In this document: in pieces, positions 1 through 11,015 of the stretch
Layout: each line of letters starts with the position of its first letter
Numbering within the stretch: position 1 is the first letter of the stretch
Source: Eustoma russellianum
Lineage: Eukaryota; Streptophyta; Magnoliopsida; Gentianales; Gentianaceae
DNA length: 64,000 nucleotides
Direction of reading: 5' to 3'
Assembly (NCBI GenBank): GCA_036186865.1
Contig: AP025054.1
Location: forward strand, 17,519,455 to 17,583,454
Made by a program: the position numbers and the translations under genes
Notes under the pieces: model-generated
Told to the model about the DNA's origin: nothing
Databases searched by the model: none
Seen by the model: the letters and a program-made list of their open reading frames with translations, nothing else

Positions 1-2247
1 GGATTTCTTTGGTTTCTTCGGGGTTGGCTCGATAGGCTGGGCAATTGGGTAACACGGCTCCTGGGACAAAGTCGATTTGGTGTTCTATTCCTCTAATGGG
101 TGGTAATCCGGATGGTGGTTCGGAGGGAAATAGAACTTCATATTCTTGGATAAGGGACGCAACTGAGGTAGGTAAGTTTGGTGGGAGTTCTTCTAGGGCA
201 AGGTGACACGACTTTGTGATGATGATGAGGACAGTTTGGTTGTTATAAAGTGCGCGTGTGACCTCTCTTTTCTTTGCGAAATATCCACACTTCTTTTTAG
301 ACTCGTTGACACTTAGGGGCACTACCTCTTTTCCCTTACACTCTTGTTTTTTGTTCTCACTTTTCATACACTCCATGAATTTTCTCTCGGTTACTTTTTT
401 CTTAGGATCGGCTCTAGACTTGGACATGTGTTGGTGATCCTCATGGACTTTGTGTGGTGGAAGTGCATGCAGTTTGTACAATCTGCCATTCAATTTGAAA
501 GAATAACGGTTCAAATAACCATCATATGTCACATGTCGATCAAATTGCCATGGCCTACCAAGTAAGATATGACTAGCATGCATTGGTGCAACATCGCATA
601 AAAATCATCTTTGTAACTACCAATGCTAAGAGAAATCAAAACTTGTTTACTTACGCTAACTTCTCCGCAATCATTTAGCCATGCAAGTTTGTAAGGATGC
701 GAATGATTAGTCATAGGCAAATTCAGTTTTCTTACCAATTCGATACTAGCCACATTCACACAAGAACCGGAATCAATGATCATGGTGCATACTTTACCAT
801 TTATCATGCAATGAATATGGAAAATATTTTCTCGATGTTGTTCCTGATCATCTAATTTCGGATATGCATTTAAATCTCGACATACAACAAGAAACTCCTT
901 AGTGTCAAAATCATCTAATGCGCCTAGATCCTCTTCATGTTCAATTTCATTATCATGCTCAGACTCGTTTTCATGCTCGGACTCAGACACATATTCGTTT
1001 GTCTCCTCAATTAACATGATTCGTTTTGCATTAGGACACTCTTTTCCTATGTGACCACGTCCTTGACACTTATAACATTTAATGTCTCTAAACCTGTTTG
1101 AGGGATCAGAAGAATTTCCGGTAGGAGCCTTTTGTTGGTTGCGGTCATCTCTCCTTTGTGTGGATTGCACACGATTGTCCATTCTTTGTGATGCACCTTG
1201 GTCACGTGATTGGCCTCCTATAGGCCGTAAACTTCCCGTTCCTGAGGGCTTCTTAGAAAACCTTGATGAAGACTGATTAGTACGATAAGTGGAATTGAAA
1301 TTGGAGGAACTACGTACCTTTATTTGATGTTCAATCAATTCTGCCATATGGACCATGGTTGTGAGGTCGAGATAAGGTTGAAGGTCAACCCATTGCACGA
1401 TCTCACTGTTTAAACCATGTAAGAAACGAGCCTTGGTGGCTTCTTCAGGTTCCTGTAAGTTAGACCTTTCTAACAAAATTTCTAACTCTTTATAATACTC
1501 GTCTACGCTTTTGGAACCTTGACGTAAGTTTTGCAAACTCGTGAAAATAGAACTCTCATAATTTTTCGGGATAAAATGTTGTCTCATTTCAAACTTCATT
1601 TCTTCCCAAGTGGCAATTGGAGGTTGCATCATCTTAGTACTATTACGACACAAATTTGTCCACCAATTAAGTGCATAACCAGAAAACTTAATAGAAGCGT
1701 ACCTCACTTTTTGTAATTCACTATAATTGGTACAAGAAAAGATTAAATCCACTTTCGTTTCCCATTCTAAATATTCCTCCGCATTACTTTTACCATAAAA
1801 CGTGGGAATATTTATTTTGGTTTTGAGAAAATCGTCCTCTTGTGGGAAAAGGGGATTTTGGCGTCTTTGGTAACCACGGGGAGGGTGGTCATCAAAGTCA
1901 TAATCATCATGCTCATATGGAATGTAATCATCGTTGTACCTTCGTGGGACGTACCTTCTTGGTTGTGTAGGAGGAACAAACCTTCGTGCCTCGATGTGTG
2001 GTGGTCTAAGGTTGTCATCTTCAACTTCCTCTGGTGGGTGGCGCCTATGTTGTGGTAGGGGAACGACCCTGCTTGTACCTTGGTCATCACTCGTTTTGTA
2101 GCTGCGCTCCACGTCTTCCAAGCGATGCTTAATTACCTCATTGTCATGCATGAGTTTCTTAAGCATGTGCAGCATTTGTTGTTGCGTGTTGTCAACAGTT
2201 TCGGCCTCTTTTGACTTGCTAGATGCGGAATGATTGCTGCTCTCCAT
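1..2247 (-). pseudogene. Element A gag-pol, broken 5' part (gag, zinc knuckle, protease, RT start)
   Basis: The start is the ATG complementary to 2245-2247, giving MESSNHSASSK, the same position as the starts in B (6162) and E (59069); an in-frame upstream extension exists but lies in the leader. In order it shows an acidic/coiled N-terminus, a Ty3-type Gag core with YLEWETKVD, a CCHC zinc knuckle CYKCQGRGHIGKEC (about 1036-1078), an acidic linker rich in E/D/H, and an aspartic protease with IDSGSC (about 765-777). A one-base deletion near 598 (relative to C) shifts the frame inside the protease; homology then continues in another frame to the start of RT at the window edge. Gag packages RNA, protease processes the polyprotein and RT copies it. 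A is therefore probably inactive without a helper. Lineage is judged from sibling copies. Confidence 0.9.
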
Positions 2248-3900
2248 TTTACCTAAGGAATTGAACGAAAACAAAAAGGAAAAAGAAAGAAGCAAACTAA
2301 CACAAAGACAAACAAACGTTAAGGGATTAGTAAAAAAATAAGCTATGAACACTCCGCTTTCTATTCTTTCCACTCTCTTACCACTTGGTTCTTGGATAAC
2401 CTGAAGTTAAGAAGGCTCAAAGTGATCAATAAGTGTATTGCCAAGGCTTCTTCAAATCACAATGTTCTCCACTTGTTTCTTCCTTTTTGCGTTCAAGTTG
2501 CACCGATTATATCAAAGTAGAATCAATTGAAATGAACTCAAACTTGAACTTTCTACTAAGATTCAAAGAAAATAAGCAACCAAAGTTTGTGTATAAGGCA
2601 GAACCAAAGATAAAATAAGGGTTGCCGTGGGCAATCTTTAGTTAATTTTGATTCTATGCACTTACTATCCACAAAATGGTTCAAGTCATGCAACAATCGA
2701 GCAACCACATGTGTGATTGGTTCAAGAAGATCAGGAGATAGAGAATAGGGTATATAGGGGACGGCAATGTGGGGTAAAAGGAAATATGGTATCCAAGGTT
2801 TGCAAATCATACCAAAAATTTTCCACGCAATGCACAAACGTTTTGCCCCTTTTTCTTTTCTCTTGTTCTTTTGTTTTTCTTTTTCTTCCTTGCTATTTCA
2901 ATTGAGCAAGGCTCAGATTCTCCTTTTTTTGACTAAGGGCAGAATTGAAATTTCACGCGTTTTGCACTTAGCATTTGCGTTTTTGGACATAATAGTGCAA
3001 TGTATTTAAAATGCAATTTGTAACTTGGACTTGCAACAAAAATAACCTTGGAAGGTGAGGGAAGTTGGGGTAAGGCCGAATGGGTTAGGGTTAGGGTTTT
3101 TGATTTAGGTTTTTTTGAACGTTTTGGGAATTTGCGGAATAGGGTTTTGGGAACGGAATGGGCGTGGTAAATGGACTATTTGGGTTGGTAATTGATGATT
3201 GGTGTGGTCAATTTGGATATCGGTTGGTTTAGGACAGAATTTGAACAAAATTCAAATTCTAGGGTTAGGGTTTATTTGAATGAATTGGGTTCTTTAGATT
3301 CTGATTGTGTTTGGTAAAATGGGTTTGGGGCTTTTTGTTGGGGGGTGTAAATAGGGTTGTTTGGGACCAGGTTGGTGAGTTTTAGGGTTGGGTTGGGGTG
3401 GGGCTGGTTGGGCGTGGGGTGTTGGGTGATTTGAGGGTGTGATTGATGTTGAAAATGGGTTATGAAGACAAGCACATGTAGGATACTTGATTAAAGCATG
3501 AAATCAATCACAATGCGAATCACAAGATGCATACAATCATCACCAACTAAAAGCTTCGGTAGCAACAAGATGATTTGAAACCGAGGTAGCTTTATAGGCT
3601 GATGGTTGGAATATTAAAAAGAAGGCTGAATGTAACCTAAAATGCAACGAACCCTAATTTGTTCAAGTTTGAACGACTCAAAATCAGATTGTGATGCGAA
3701 AAGGGAATAAAAGAGATGATACTTGAATGATGAAAAGCAAAAAAAATGCAGCAATATGCAAAGACTCAAGGCAATGTGGACGTTTTTTTGAATGCAAGAC
3801 AAGGCGTGTAGAGTGAGGAGTAGAAGAAAGACACAACTAACTTAGAATGACTAGACTCAAACGAAAAGAAAATGATAGATATTGGAATAGAGTGACATGG
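2248..3900 (-). other. Element A leader (untranslated region between PBS and gag)
   Basis: About 1.65 kb without a convincing gene. It is homologous in reverse orientation to the leaders of B (5385-6161) and E (55931-59068). It holds a stretch near 3060-3430 that is C/A-rich on the minus strand, with CCCTAACCCTA-like motifs and a 67-codon ORF (3272-3475, minus) that has a recognisable counterpart in E's leader (56360-56572). Confidence 0.85.
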
Positions 3901-3912
3901 TCTCTGATACCA
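3901..3912 (-). other. Element A primer binding site
   Basis: The minus strand reads TGGTATCAGAGA three bases inside the LTR end at 3916. It matches the 3' end complement of plant initiator tRNA-Met, the usual primer of plant LTR retrotransposons. This fixes both the orientation and the LTR boundary. Confidence 0.93.
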
Positions 3913-3915
3913 ATT

Positions 3916-5384
3916 TGATGCGTGCAACTCGTGGGCTCCAACAATTCCACCTTCCAAACGTCCTTCACAAAGGGTTAGGCACAAGGAAGAAGACTTCCCC
4001 TTGCTTCCTTAGTGATAAAAATGCGTGGATCAAACGAGCAAGACCAACACTTCAAGATGGTCGTTGATCAGGCAAACCAATATGGCCCTCCTGGACGACA
4101 CCTTTTAGCAATGGCAACACCTTCAAAATGCTCAACTTTGAAGGATCTTAACTTAGGTTTTTAATGCAAAACCAAGAAAACAAATTATCACACAAAGTGA
4201 AGGAAATATCAAGAATTGTTATTCATCAAAAGTTGTTGTTTACAATCAGCCAAAGGGTCTATTTATAGGCCTTAACCCACGCCTATCAGCCTTTAAATGA
4301 CCAGAATTTATGTCAAAATAAGCTAGCTAATAATGTTTGAAACTTGAAAACTATTTGAATTCAAAAGTAAAACAAATCCTAGCTAAAATTTGAATTGCTT
4401 GCAAGATGTCTTCTCTTCTATGTTCAGCCGTGTATGAGGGCCAAAATGGAGTCTTGGAGAAGCTGATTTGATGAGTAGGATATGCTTGAACTTGAATTCA
4501 AAAGTTGGGTGAAGTTTGAATTCAAGTTGAGTTTGAACTTGAGTGTACTTTGAATTGGTTGTTGGTTTATCCTTCCCACCTTCTTCTAGCCGTGTTCCTT
4601 GAATAAATGAGGAGTAGAAAAGCTGATTTGATAATGATAAGATGGCTGGGATTGAATTCAAATGATGGTTGAAGTTTGAATTCAAATTGAGTTTGAATTT
4701 GAATTCAAACTGGATTCAATTTGAATTGTGATCTATCTCCTTCTTTTCTCTCCAAAATGGCGTGTGGATGGATGCTTATTTTGGCTGAGTTCATCTTGAA
4801 TTTTAAGGCTCAATCTGGTTGAAACTTGAATTCAAATCAAGATTGAATTTAAATTCAAATTTGGCTTTGAATTTAAATTCAATTGATCATCATCCTTTTT
4901 CTTGCAAGAATGGTCGGCCCCCCTTGTGGATAAATGGAGATGTTTTGATTTCAATTTGATCAAGAGATTCTATCTTGGACACATTTGAGTTTGTCTTGGT
5001 GGAGACAAACATTCTCTTCAAGATAACATTCCTTTGGTCTCTTTTTTTGTAACACACGGCTATCTTCCTTATTTTAGGGCCTTCATTTTATTTGGATCTT
5101 CCATGTACCTAATCTTCCTATAAAGCAAACACATAAAACAAAAATCACAAGAAAACAAGATAAACTTCAAGATAAAGAATGCACGCACACGTCAGCACAC
5201 ACACGTTTACACTCAAGGTGAAGGTTCAATGAAATGAACCCAATGAATCTTAGGTTCATCTTGAACATGCTTGTGCAAGAAGGTGGCAACTTGATGACAA
5301 AGTTCTCTTGCCCTCCTTCTTGTCATAGGACCCTTGACCTCTTGATGGGGCCCTTGATCCTCATCGGACCCTTGATCCTCATCA
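3916..5384 (-). repeat. Element A 5' LTR (family 1)
   Basis: This is 1469 bp, reading TGATGAGG...GCATCA on the minus strand, so the ends form a TGATG/CATCA inverted repeat. The 5' part contains the coding tail that would be the integrase C-terminus in the 3' LTR copy (P-M-T-R-R-R-A-R-E-L, near 5290-5330). The middle (4380-4880) is packed with TTGAATTC/GAATTCAA variants. Only one copy of the 13-bp CATTCTCTTCAA unit is present (near 5010), against six to eight in C and D. Confidence 0.95.
4259..4267 (-). promoter_or_regulatory. TATA box of element A LTR
   Basis: The minus strand reads TATAAATAG about 345 bp from the LTR 3' end. The same motif sits at the same place in B, C, D and the J/E LTR, so it is the probable core promoter. 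Confidence 0.65.
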
Positions 5385-6161
5385 CATACATACCACAATT
5401 CAAGATTGTTGCACTATTCTGCCCAAAAACAAAAAATTCTTAGGGCAAAAGCGTGAAATTCCAATTCTGCCCCTGGTAAAAAAATGAATCTGAGCCTTGC
5501 TTACGTTGAAATAGCAAGAAAGGAAAGAAAACAAAAGAACAAGAGAAAAGAAAAAGGGCAAAACGTTTGTGCATCACTTGAAAATTTTTTGGTGCAATTT
5601 GATAACCTTGGATACCATCTTTCATTTCACTATACATAAACTGTCCTCTCCACATATATTTTCCTTATAATACTCTTCTTGAACTAATCACACACTTGGT
5701 TGCTCGATTATTGCATGACTTGAACCATTTTGTGAATAGTAAGTTCATAGAATCAAAATTAACTAAAGATTGCCCACGGCAACCCTTAGTTCATCTTTGG
5801 TTCAGCCTTATACATAAATTTTGTTGCTTAATTTCTTTGAATATTAGTAGAAAAGTTTGAGTTTGTTTCTATTTCTCTTGATTCTGTTTTGATACTATTT
5901 GGTGCAAATTGAAAGCAAAAGGGAGAAATAAGTTAAGATCGTTGTGATTTGGAGAAGCATTGGCAAACACTTTCTTAATTGATCGGTTTGAATCTTATTA
6001 ACTTCAGGTTATGCAAGAAACGAAGTGGTAAGAGAGTTGAAATCAGAGAAAGCGGAGTGTTCATAATTTGTTTTTACTAATCACTTAACATTTGCTTGTC
6101 TTTGTGTTAGTTTGCTTCTTTTCTTTTCTTTTCGTTTTTGTTTGATCACTTTAGGTAAAAT
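5385..6161 (+). other. Element B leader, 5' end displaced by element A
   Basis: There is no gene here. It is homologous to the leaders of A (reverse orientation, about 2248-3000) and E (56840-57490, 58948-59068). It contains the shared run from the GCACTATTCTGCCC block to the sequence just before gag. The missing upstream part and 5' LTR should lie on the far side of A. Confidence 0.85.
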
Positions 6162-7853
6162 ATGGAGAGCAGCACTCATTCCGTATCTAGCAAGTCAAAA
6201 GAGGCCGAGACTGTTGACAATACACAACAACAAGTGCTGGAGATGTTAAAGAAACTCATGCATGACAACGAGAGAATCAAACATCGATTGGAGCATGCTG
6301 AAAGGAGCCAAAAGACGAGCGATGGACAAGACACAAGAAGGGCCGTTCTCGTGCCACAAACATGGCGACATCCACCTGAAGAAGTTGAGGATGACAACCT
6401 TAGACCACCACACATCGAGCCAAGAAGGTTTGTTCCTCCAACGCAACCAAGAAGATACGTTCCAAGAAGGTATAATGATGATTACATTCCATCTGAGCAT
6501 GGTGATTATGACTTTGATGACCACCCTCCCCGTGGTTACCAAAGACGCCAAAACCCTCTTTTCCCACAAGATGACGATTTTCTCAAAACAAAAATAAATA
6601 TTCCAACCCTTTATGGTAAAAGTAATGCGGAGGAATATTTGGAGTGGGAAACGAAAGTGGATCTAATCTTTTCTTGTACCAACTACAGTGAATTCAAAAA
6701 GGTGAGATACACTTCTATTGAGTTTTCTAGTTACGCATTAAATTGGTAAACGAATTTGCGTAGAAATAGATCTAAGACAAGACAACCTCCAATTGTCACT
6801 TGGGAAGAAATGAAATTTGAAATAAGAAAATGATTTATCCCAAACAATTTTGAGAGTTCTATTTTTACAAGTTTGCAAAATTTAAGGAATTAGAAATTCT
6901 GTTGGAAAGGTCTAACTTGCAGGAACCTGAGGAAGCCACCAAGGCTCGTTTCTTACATGGTCTAAACAGGGAGATTGAGCAAAGAGTTGAACTTCAACCT
7001 TACCTCGACCTAACAACCATGGTCCACATGGCTGAGAAGATTGAACAACAACAAAAGGTACGTAGTTCCTCCAATTTCAATTCCACTTATCGTACTTATC
7101 AATCTTCGTCAAGGTTTTCAAGCAAGCCTTCAGGAATGGGAAGCCCATGGCCTACAGGAGGCCAAACACGTGACCAAGGTGCGTCACAAAGGATGGACAA
7201 CCATGTGCAGTCCACACAAAAGCGAGATGACCGAGCCCAACAAAAGGCTCCTACAGGGAATTCTTCTGATCTCTCAAACAGGTTTAGGGACATTAAATGC
7301 TATAAATGTCAAGGATGTGGTCACATAGAAAAAGAGTGTCCTAATATAAAACGAATCATGTTAATTGAGGAGACTATTGAATATGTGACTGAATCCGAGC
7401 ATGAAAATGAATCTGATCATGATAATGAAACTGAACTTGAAGAGGATCTAGGTGCAATAGATGATTTTGACACTAATGAATTCCTTGTTGTGCGTAGGGC
7501 TTTGAATGCATATCTGAAATTAGATGATCAAGAACAACATAGAGAAAACATTTTCCATATTCATTGCATGATAAATGGTAATGTGTGCACTATGATCATT
7601 GATTCCGCTTCTTGTGCGAATATGGCTAGCATCGAATTGGTAAGGAAACTGAATTTGCCTATGACTAATCATCCGCATCCTTACAAACATGAATGGCTAA
7701 ATGATTGTGGTGAAGTTAGCGTCAGTAAGCAAGTTTTGATTTCTCTTAGCATTGGTAGTTACATACATGATGTTTTATGTGATGTTACACCAATGCATGC
7801 TAGTCATATCTTACTTGGTAGGCCATGTCGATTTGATCGACATGTGACATATG
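6162..7853 (+). pseudogene. Element B gag and protease remnant
   Basis: It starts at ATG 6162 (MESSTHSVSSK) and runs 195 codons to a TAA at 6747-6749 that replaces a codon next to the conserved Trp pair. A further stop near 6833 and a deletion of about 33 bp near 6890 (relative to E) follow. Frame then reopens at about 6902 with the Gag core, zinc knuckle CYKCQGCGHIEKEC and a protease whose active-site triad reads D-S-A instead of D-S-G. The copia element Cop1 is inserted at 7854. It is non-functional. The identity rests on collinearity with A, C and E. Confidence 0.9.
7849..7853 (+). repeat. Target site duplication of Cop1 (left copy)
   Basis: ATATG at 7849-7853 is repeated at 16448-16452 directly after the 3' LTR. 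Removing Cop1 and one copy restores the continuous gag-pol sequence of B (a CATATGATGGATA context also seen in E at 60789-60801). Confidence 0.96.
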
Positions 7854-9294
7854 TGTTAGTGTATGTGCCCTAGGCCATGATTTGGATATTTATGTTATGC
7901 ATTTATTATTAATAAAAGAGGTTTTATTATCATTATTGTTGGTTAGTATGTTACACAATTTTGATATATGTCCCTGATTCATTATTGTTATGGAGATAAA
8001 ATAATTTATAATCAGTATGAGTATTGATTTGATAATCTTGAGATGATTATGTGTATGGTGATACGAATCAATCTCATAGATACTTGTTAGAGAACAGTGC
8101 ATTGGATAGACCCATCATGAGATTGCTACATGGATTAGCGTCATAAGTAAATCTCATGATAGTCATGTTTTAATCCTTTGACTTGAGATTGTCATAGTTT
8201 CCAACATAAGGACTATTATATTTTGACATGATCAAACGTTATCCGTAACTGGATAATAATAAAGGTCATGATTGAATGTGATAGAAATTGTGTAGAGGAT
8301 ATTGAACAATCAAGATAGAATTTGTCCCTCTCTTTTGAGAGAGATATCTTTGGGCCCCTATATTAGTGAGACTGTGAAATGCATGGCCGTGCTCAAATGA
8401 TTTGATAGTGTGATCAATATCATTTGTTTTATCAGTCTACTTAGAGATCGAGTAATCATATTTTTGAACAATATAAGTATGACGCTGACCATGACTTATG
8501 TTCAAACTAGATATCGTGTGACAAAGGGATTGATGCATGTACTATTATTAGGCTAGTTGGACTTTACTCATATTAATTGGGTAGTTGTAATGCCTTGCTA
8601 GAGGCCAATTACGACTTGTTGGTTTAATAGAGATTTAATCAACTGCCAATTAATATGGGCCTATCGGGTCACACACAAGAATGCGTATGGCTGAGATTAA
8701 TAATATTAATAATATTAATATTGGATATTAATTATTATTATTATTATTATCGTTTTTAATATTAATAATATTAATATTGGATATTAATTATTATTATTAT
8801 TATTTTCGTTTTTGGTGATTATATATATATGCATTATCGGATAATAACGAGAGAATCCGTATCTGATATGGATTTTGAATATCCTGTTACAATCCGTATC
8901 TGATATGGATTTTGATTGGCATCAACTAATCCGATTATGACTCGGACTTTGATGTCTACGTATGCGTATATATATTTGTGTATCTCGTATACACTACACA
9001 CACAAAAATACAGAATCATCAAAGAGAAACCCTAGAGCCGTTTTTGTGAAAAGCGAGTTCTTCAGCCGCGCCGTTTGAAGAGCTAGCACTCCGGGCGGAA
9101 GCGTTCGTGTGGATACCGACAGAGGGTGGTCGTATTTTCGCACCTCTTTCATCTGCAGATTTCGAATCTACGGAGGTAATTTTTGATTTCTGTTGTCGAA
9201 TTAAACGAACAACATGGATCCTTGGTAGGAAATCGGAGATCGTTTTTGTTTTTCCGCTGCGCGTTTTGCAGTGATCTCGTTAGATTTCCTAACA
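7854..9294 (+). repeat. Cop1 5' LTR
   Basis: 1441 bp with ends TGTTAG...CTAACA (6-bp inverted repeat). A 56-bp AT-rich unit is tandemly duplicated at 8705-8760 and 8761-8814. The last 300 bp are GC-richer, including GCCGCGCCG near 9066, and carry the AAACCCTA telo-box-like motif near 9027. Confidence 0.97.
8967..8975 (+). promoter_or_regulatory. Candidate TATA box of Cop1 5' LTR
   Basis: TATATATAT lies about 320 bp before the LTR end, just ahead of the GC-richer R/U5-like segment. Another AT run (8820-8830) is an alternative. Position is inferred, not proven. Confidence 0.4.
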
Positions 9295-9295
9295 G

Positions 9296-9307
9296 TGGTA
9301 TCAGAGA
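9296..9307 (+). other. Cop1 primer binding site
   Basis: TGGTATCAGAGA begins one base after the LTR end and is complementary to the 3' end of initiator tRNA-Met. Confidence 0.95.
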
Positions 9308-11015
9308 CAGGTTGTTGATTTCGTTTAAATCGATTATATCATGCTTATGTGATTAGATGTTTACTGATTTTCGTATGGCATGATATGTACAAAAACCCCA
9401 ACTCGGATTTCATATGATGAGAAAAGAATGGTGTTTTTCAAATCGTTTTCATTAGATGATTTGTATACGGCGGTTTTCGTTTGTCATGTGATGATCAAAA
9501 CGGATTCTGTTTATATTATATATAAACATACGCTATGTGTAGAACCCTATTCGAATCTCATCTGGTGAGAGCGGATTGATGTTTTCAATTCGTTTTCATG
9601 AAACGTTATGATTCGAGATTGTTATATGTGATATAAAGTTTTCGTTTTTCATGTGATGATCAAAAACGATTATGTTTATATCAATATGAGCAACCGATAA
9701 TGATTCTGTAAGAGTTATGCATATTCAAAACAGACAGATTATCAATTCGATTGATGATTCTGTTTTCGGATTTCGAATGGCAGATTGATTCTGTTTCGAA
9801 TTTCGGACAGCAGATTATCAATTCGATTGATGATTCTGTTTTGGGTTTTGAATGATAACTCTCGGTTCGATCGGTGCTTCTATAAGGGTTTAAACGTAAT
9901 CAAAACAGTAAGATTGTTAATATAATTGACGCGTCTGTGTTAGGGTTTCGAAAAGAAAAATATCAATGCGATTGATACTTTCTGTATTAGGGACCGCCGT
10001 ATGCGTACGCCCTATAGTTCGTTACCGTGACATTAAGAATGTCAATATATATTTATTTGTTATAATATGTTTGTGTAAAATATATTATAATTGTTGATGT
10101 CTTTGCATGGTGCATAGCATGGCCTCAGGACCTATGTGATTGACTTAGTCATATTTCTGTTTTGGGTTATTATGGCCTGCGTGCCGCTGTAGTTTTATTG
10201 TATTTTATTATACAATTAGTTAGGGTTTTTCTTTATTATTGTAATAAATGAAGAATCAAGCTACAAAAGTGGTGATGGCGACACATACCAGGGACGAGTG
10301 GATTCCATAGAGATGGAGGCACGATCTCAAGACAAGAAGATATGTATCATTGCAAATGTTGTAATAGGAAGTCTTTCACATAGGGTTTCCTTTATGATCT
10401 TCATTTGGTCTCATGAAGATCATATTTAGTTTGGCCATGCTATGTCACGTTTACATATTTATCATTTTGTATGAGATGCGTGGATGATATATTATATATG
10501 CATATAGGATGCTACGATATAATGATATGCAATGCAAGACATAAACTAAGTTGAACCCTCATTAATAATTTAAGTCTTAATGCCATCCATGTCTTAAACA
10601 CCTATTAAAACTGGGATTGTATTAAAGTAGGTATTGCCAAAGCAATGTGCTTTAAACATTCCTAGCTACGTAGGATGAGTAATAGTGCTACTCATTTGTT
10701 TAAAATTGATTAGACTTAATTGGGCTATCAAAACGGTTTTGGGCTCAAGGCATTAGATGGAATCTAACATACAATGATATATGATGTCATTATTCCATAA
10801 ATTCTAAGAGTTACATGAGATGTAATTGGTAAAGATGTTACCTACCTAAATAACTTAATTTTAAGCGTCATGCCAAAGCTGAGTTTAGAATTAAGTCAAA
10901 TATGGATCTTAGCTCACTAAAATATTTCTTTTGAGGGTTATGTTTTAGTGAGAGTTTTATAAATTTTAACCTCATTATTAATAAAGTGTTACTTTGCATG
11001 TTTTGTAGATCATAA
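9308..11015 (+). other. Cop1 leader
   Basis: 1.7 kb between the PBS and the gag start. Several near-repeats of CAATTCGATTGATGATTCTG occur between 9730 and 9970. No convincing gene is visible; the short ORFs are interrupted and unconserved as far as I can tell. Confidence 0.8.

Larger units (their letters stand above)
1..5384 (-). mobile_element. Element A: family-1 Ty3/gypsy retrotransposon, 5' part only
   Basis: On the minus strand this reads, from 5384 downward, 5' LTR, primer binding site, leader, gag-protease and the start of reverse transcriptase. It leaves the window at position 1, so its 3' half and 3' LTR are not visible. The LTR terminus at 5384 abuts leader sequence of element B (plus strand), which shows that A inserted into B's leader. 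The 5-bp target duplication cannot be tested because the other end of A lies outside the window. Sequence is closely related to elements C and D, which have the same orientation. Confidence 0.93.

Noticed and set aside
8698..8814. Possible replication origin or matrix attachment region in the AT-rich tract
   Set aside because: The tract is part of the copia LTR and present in all copies; nothing else supports an origin.
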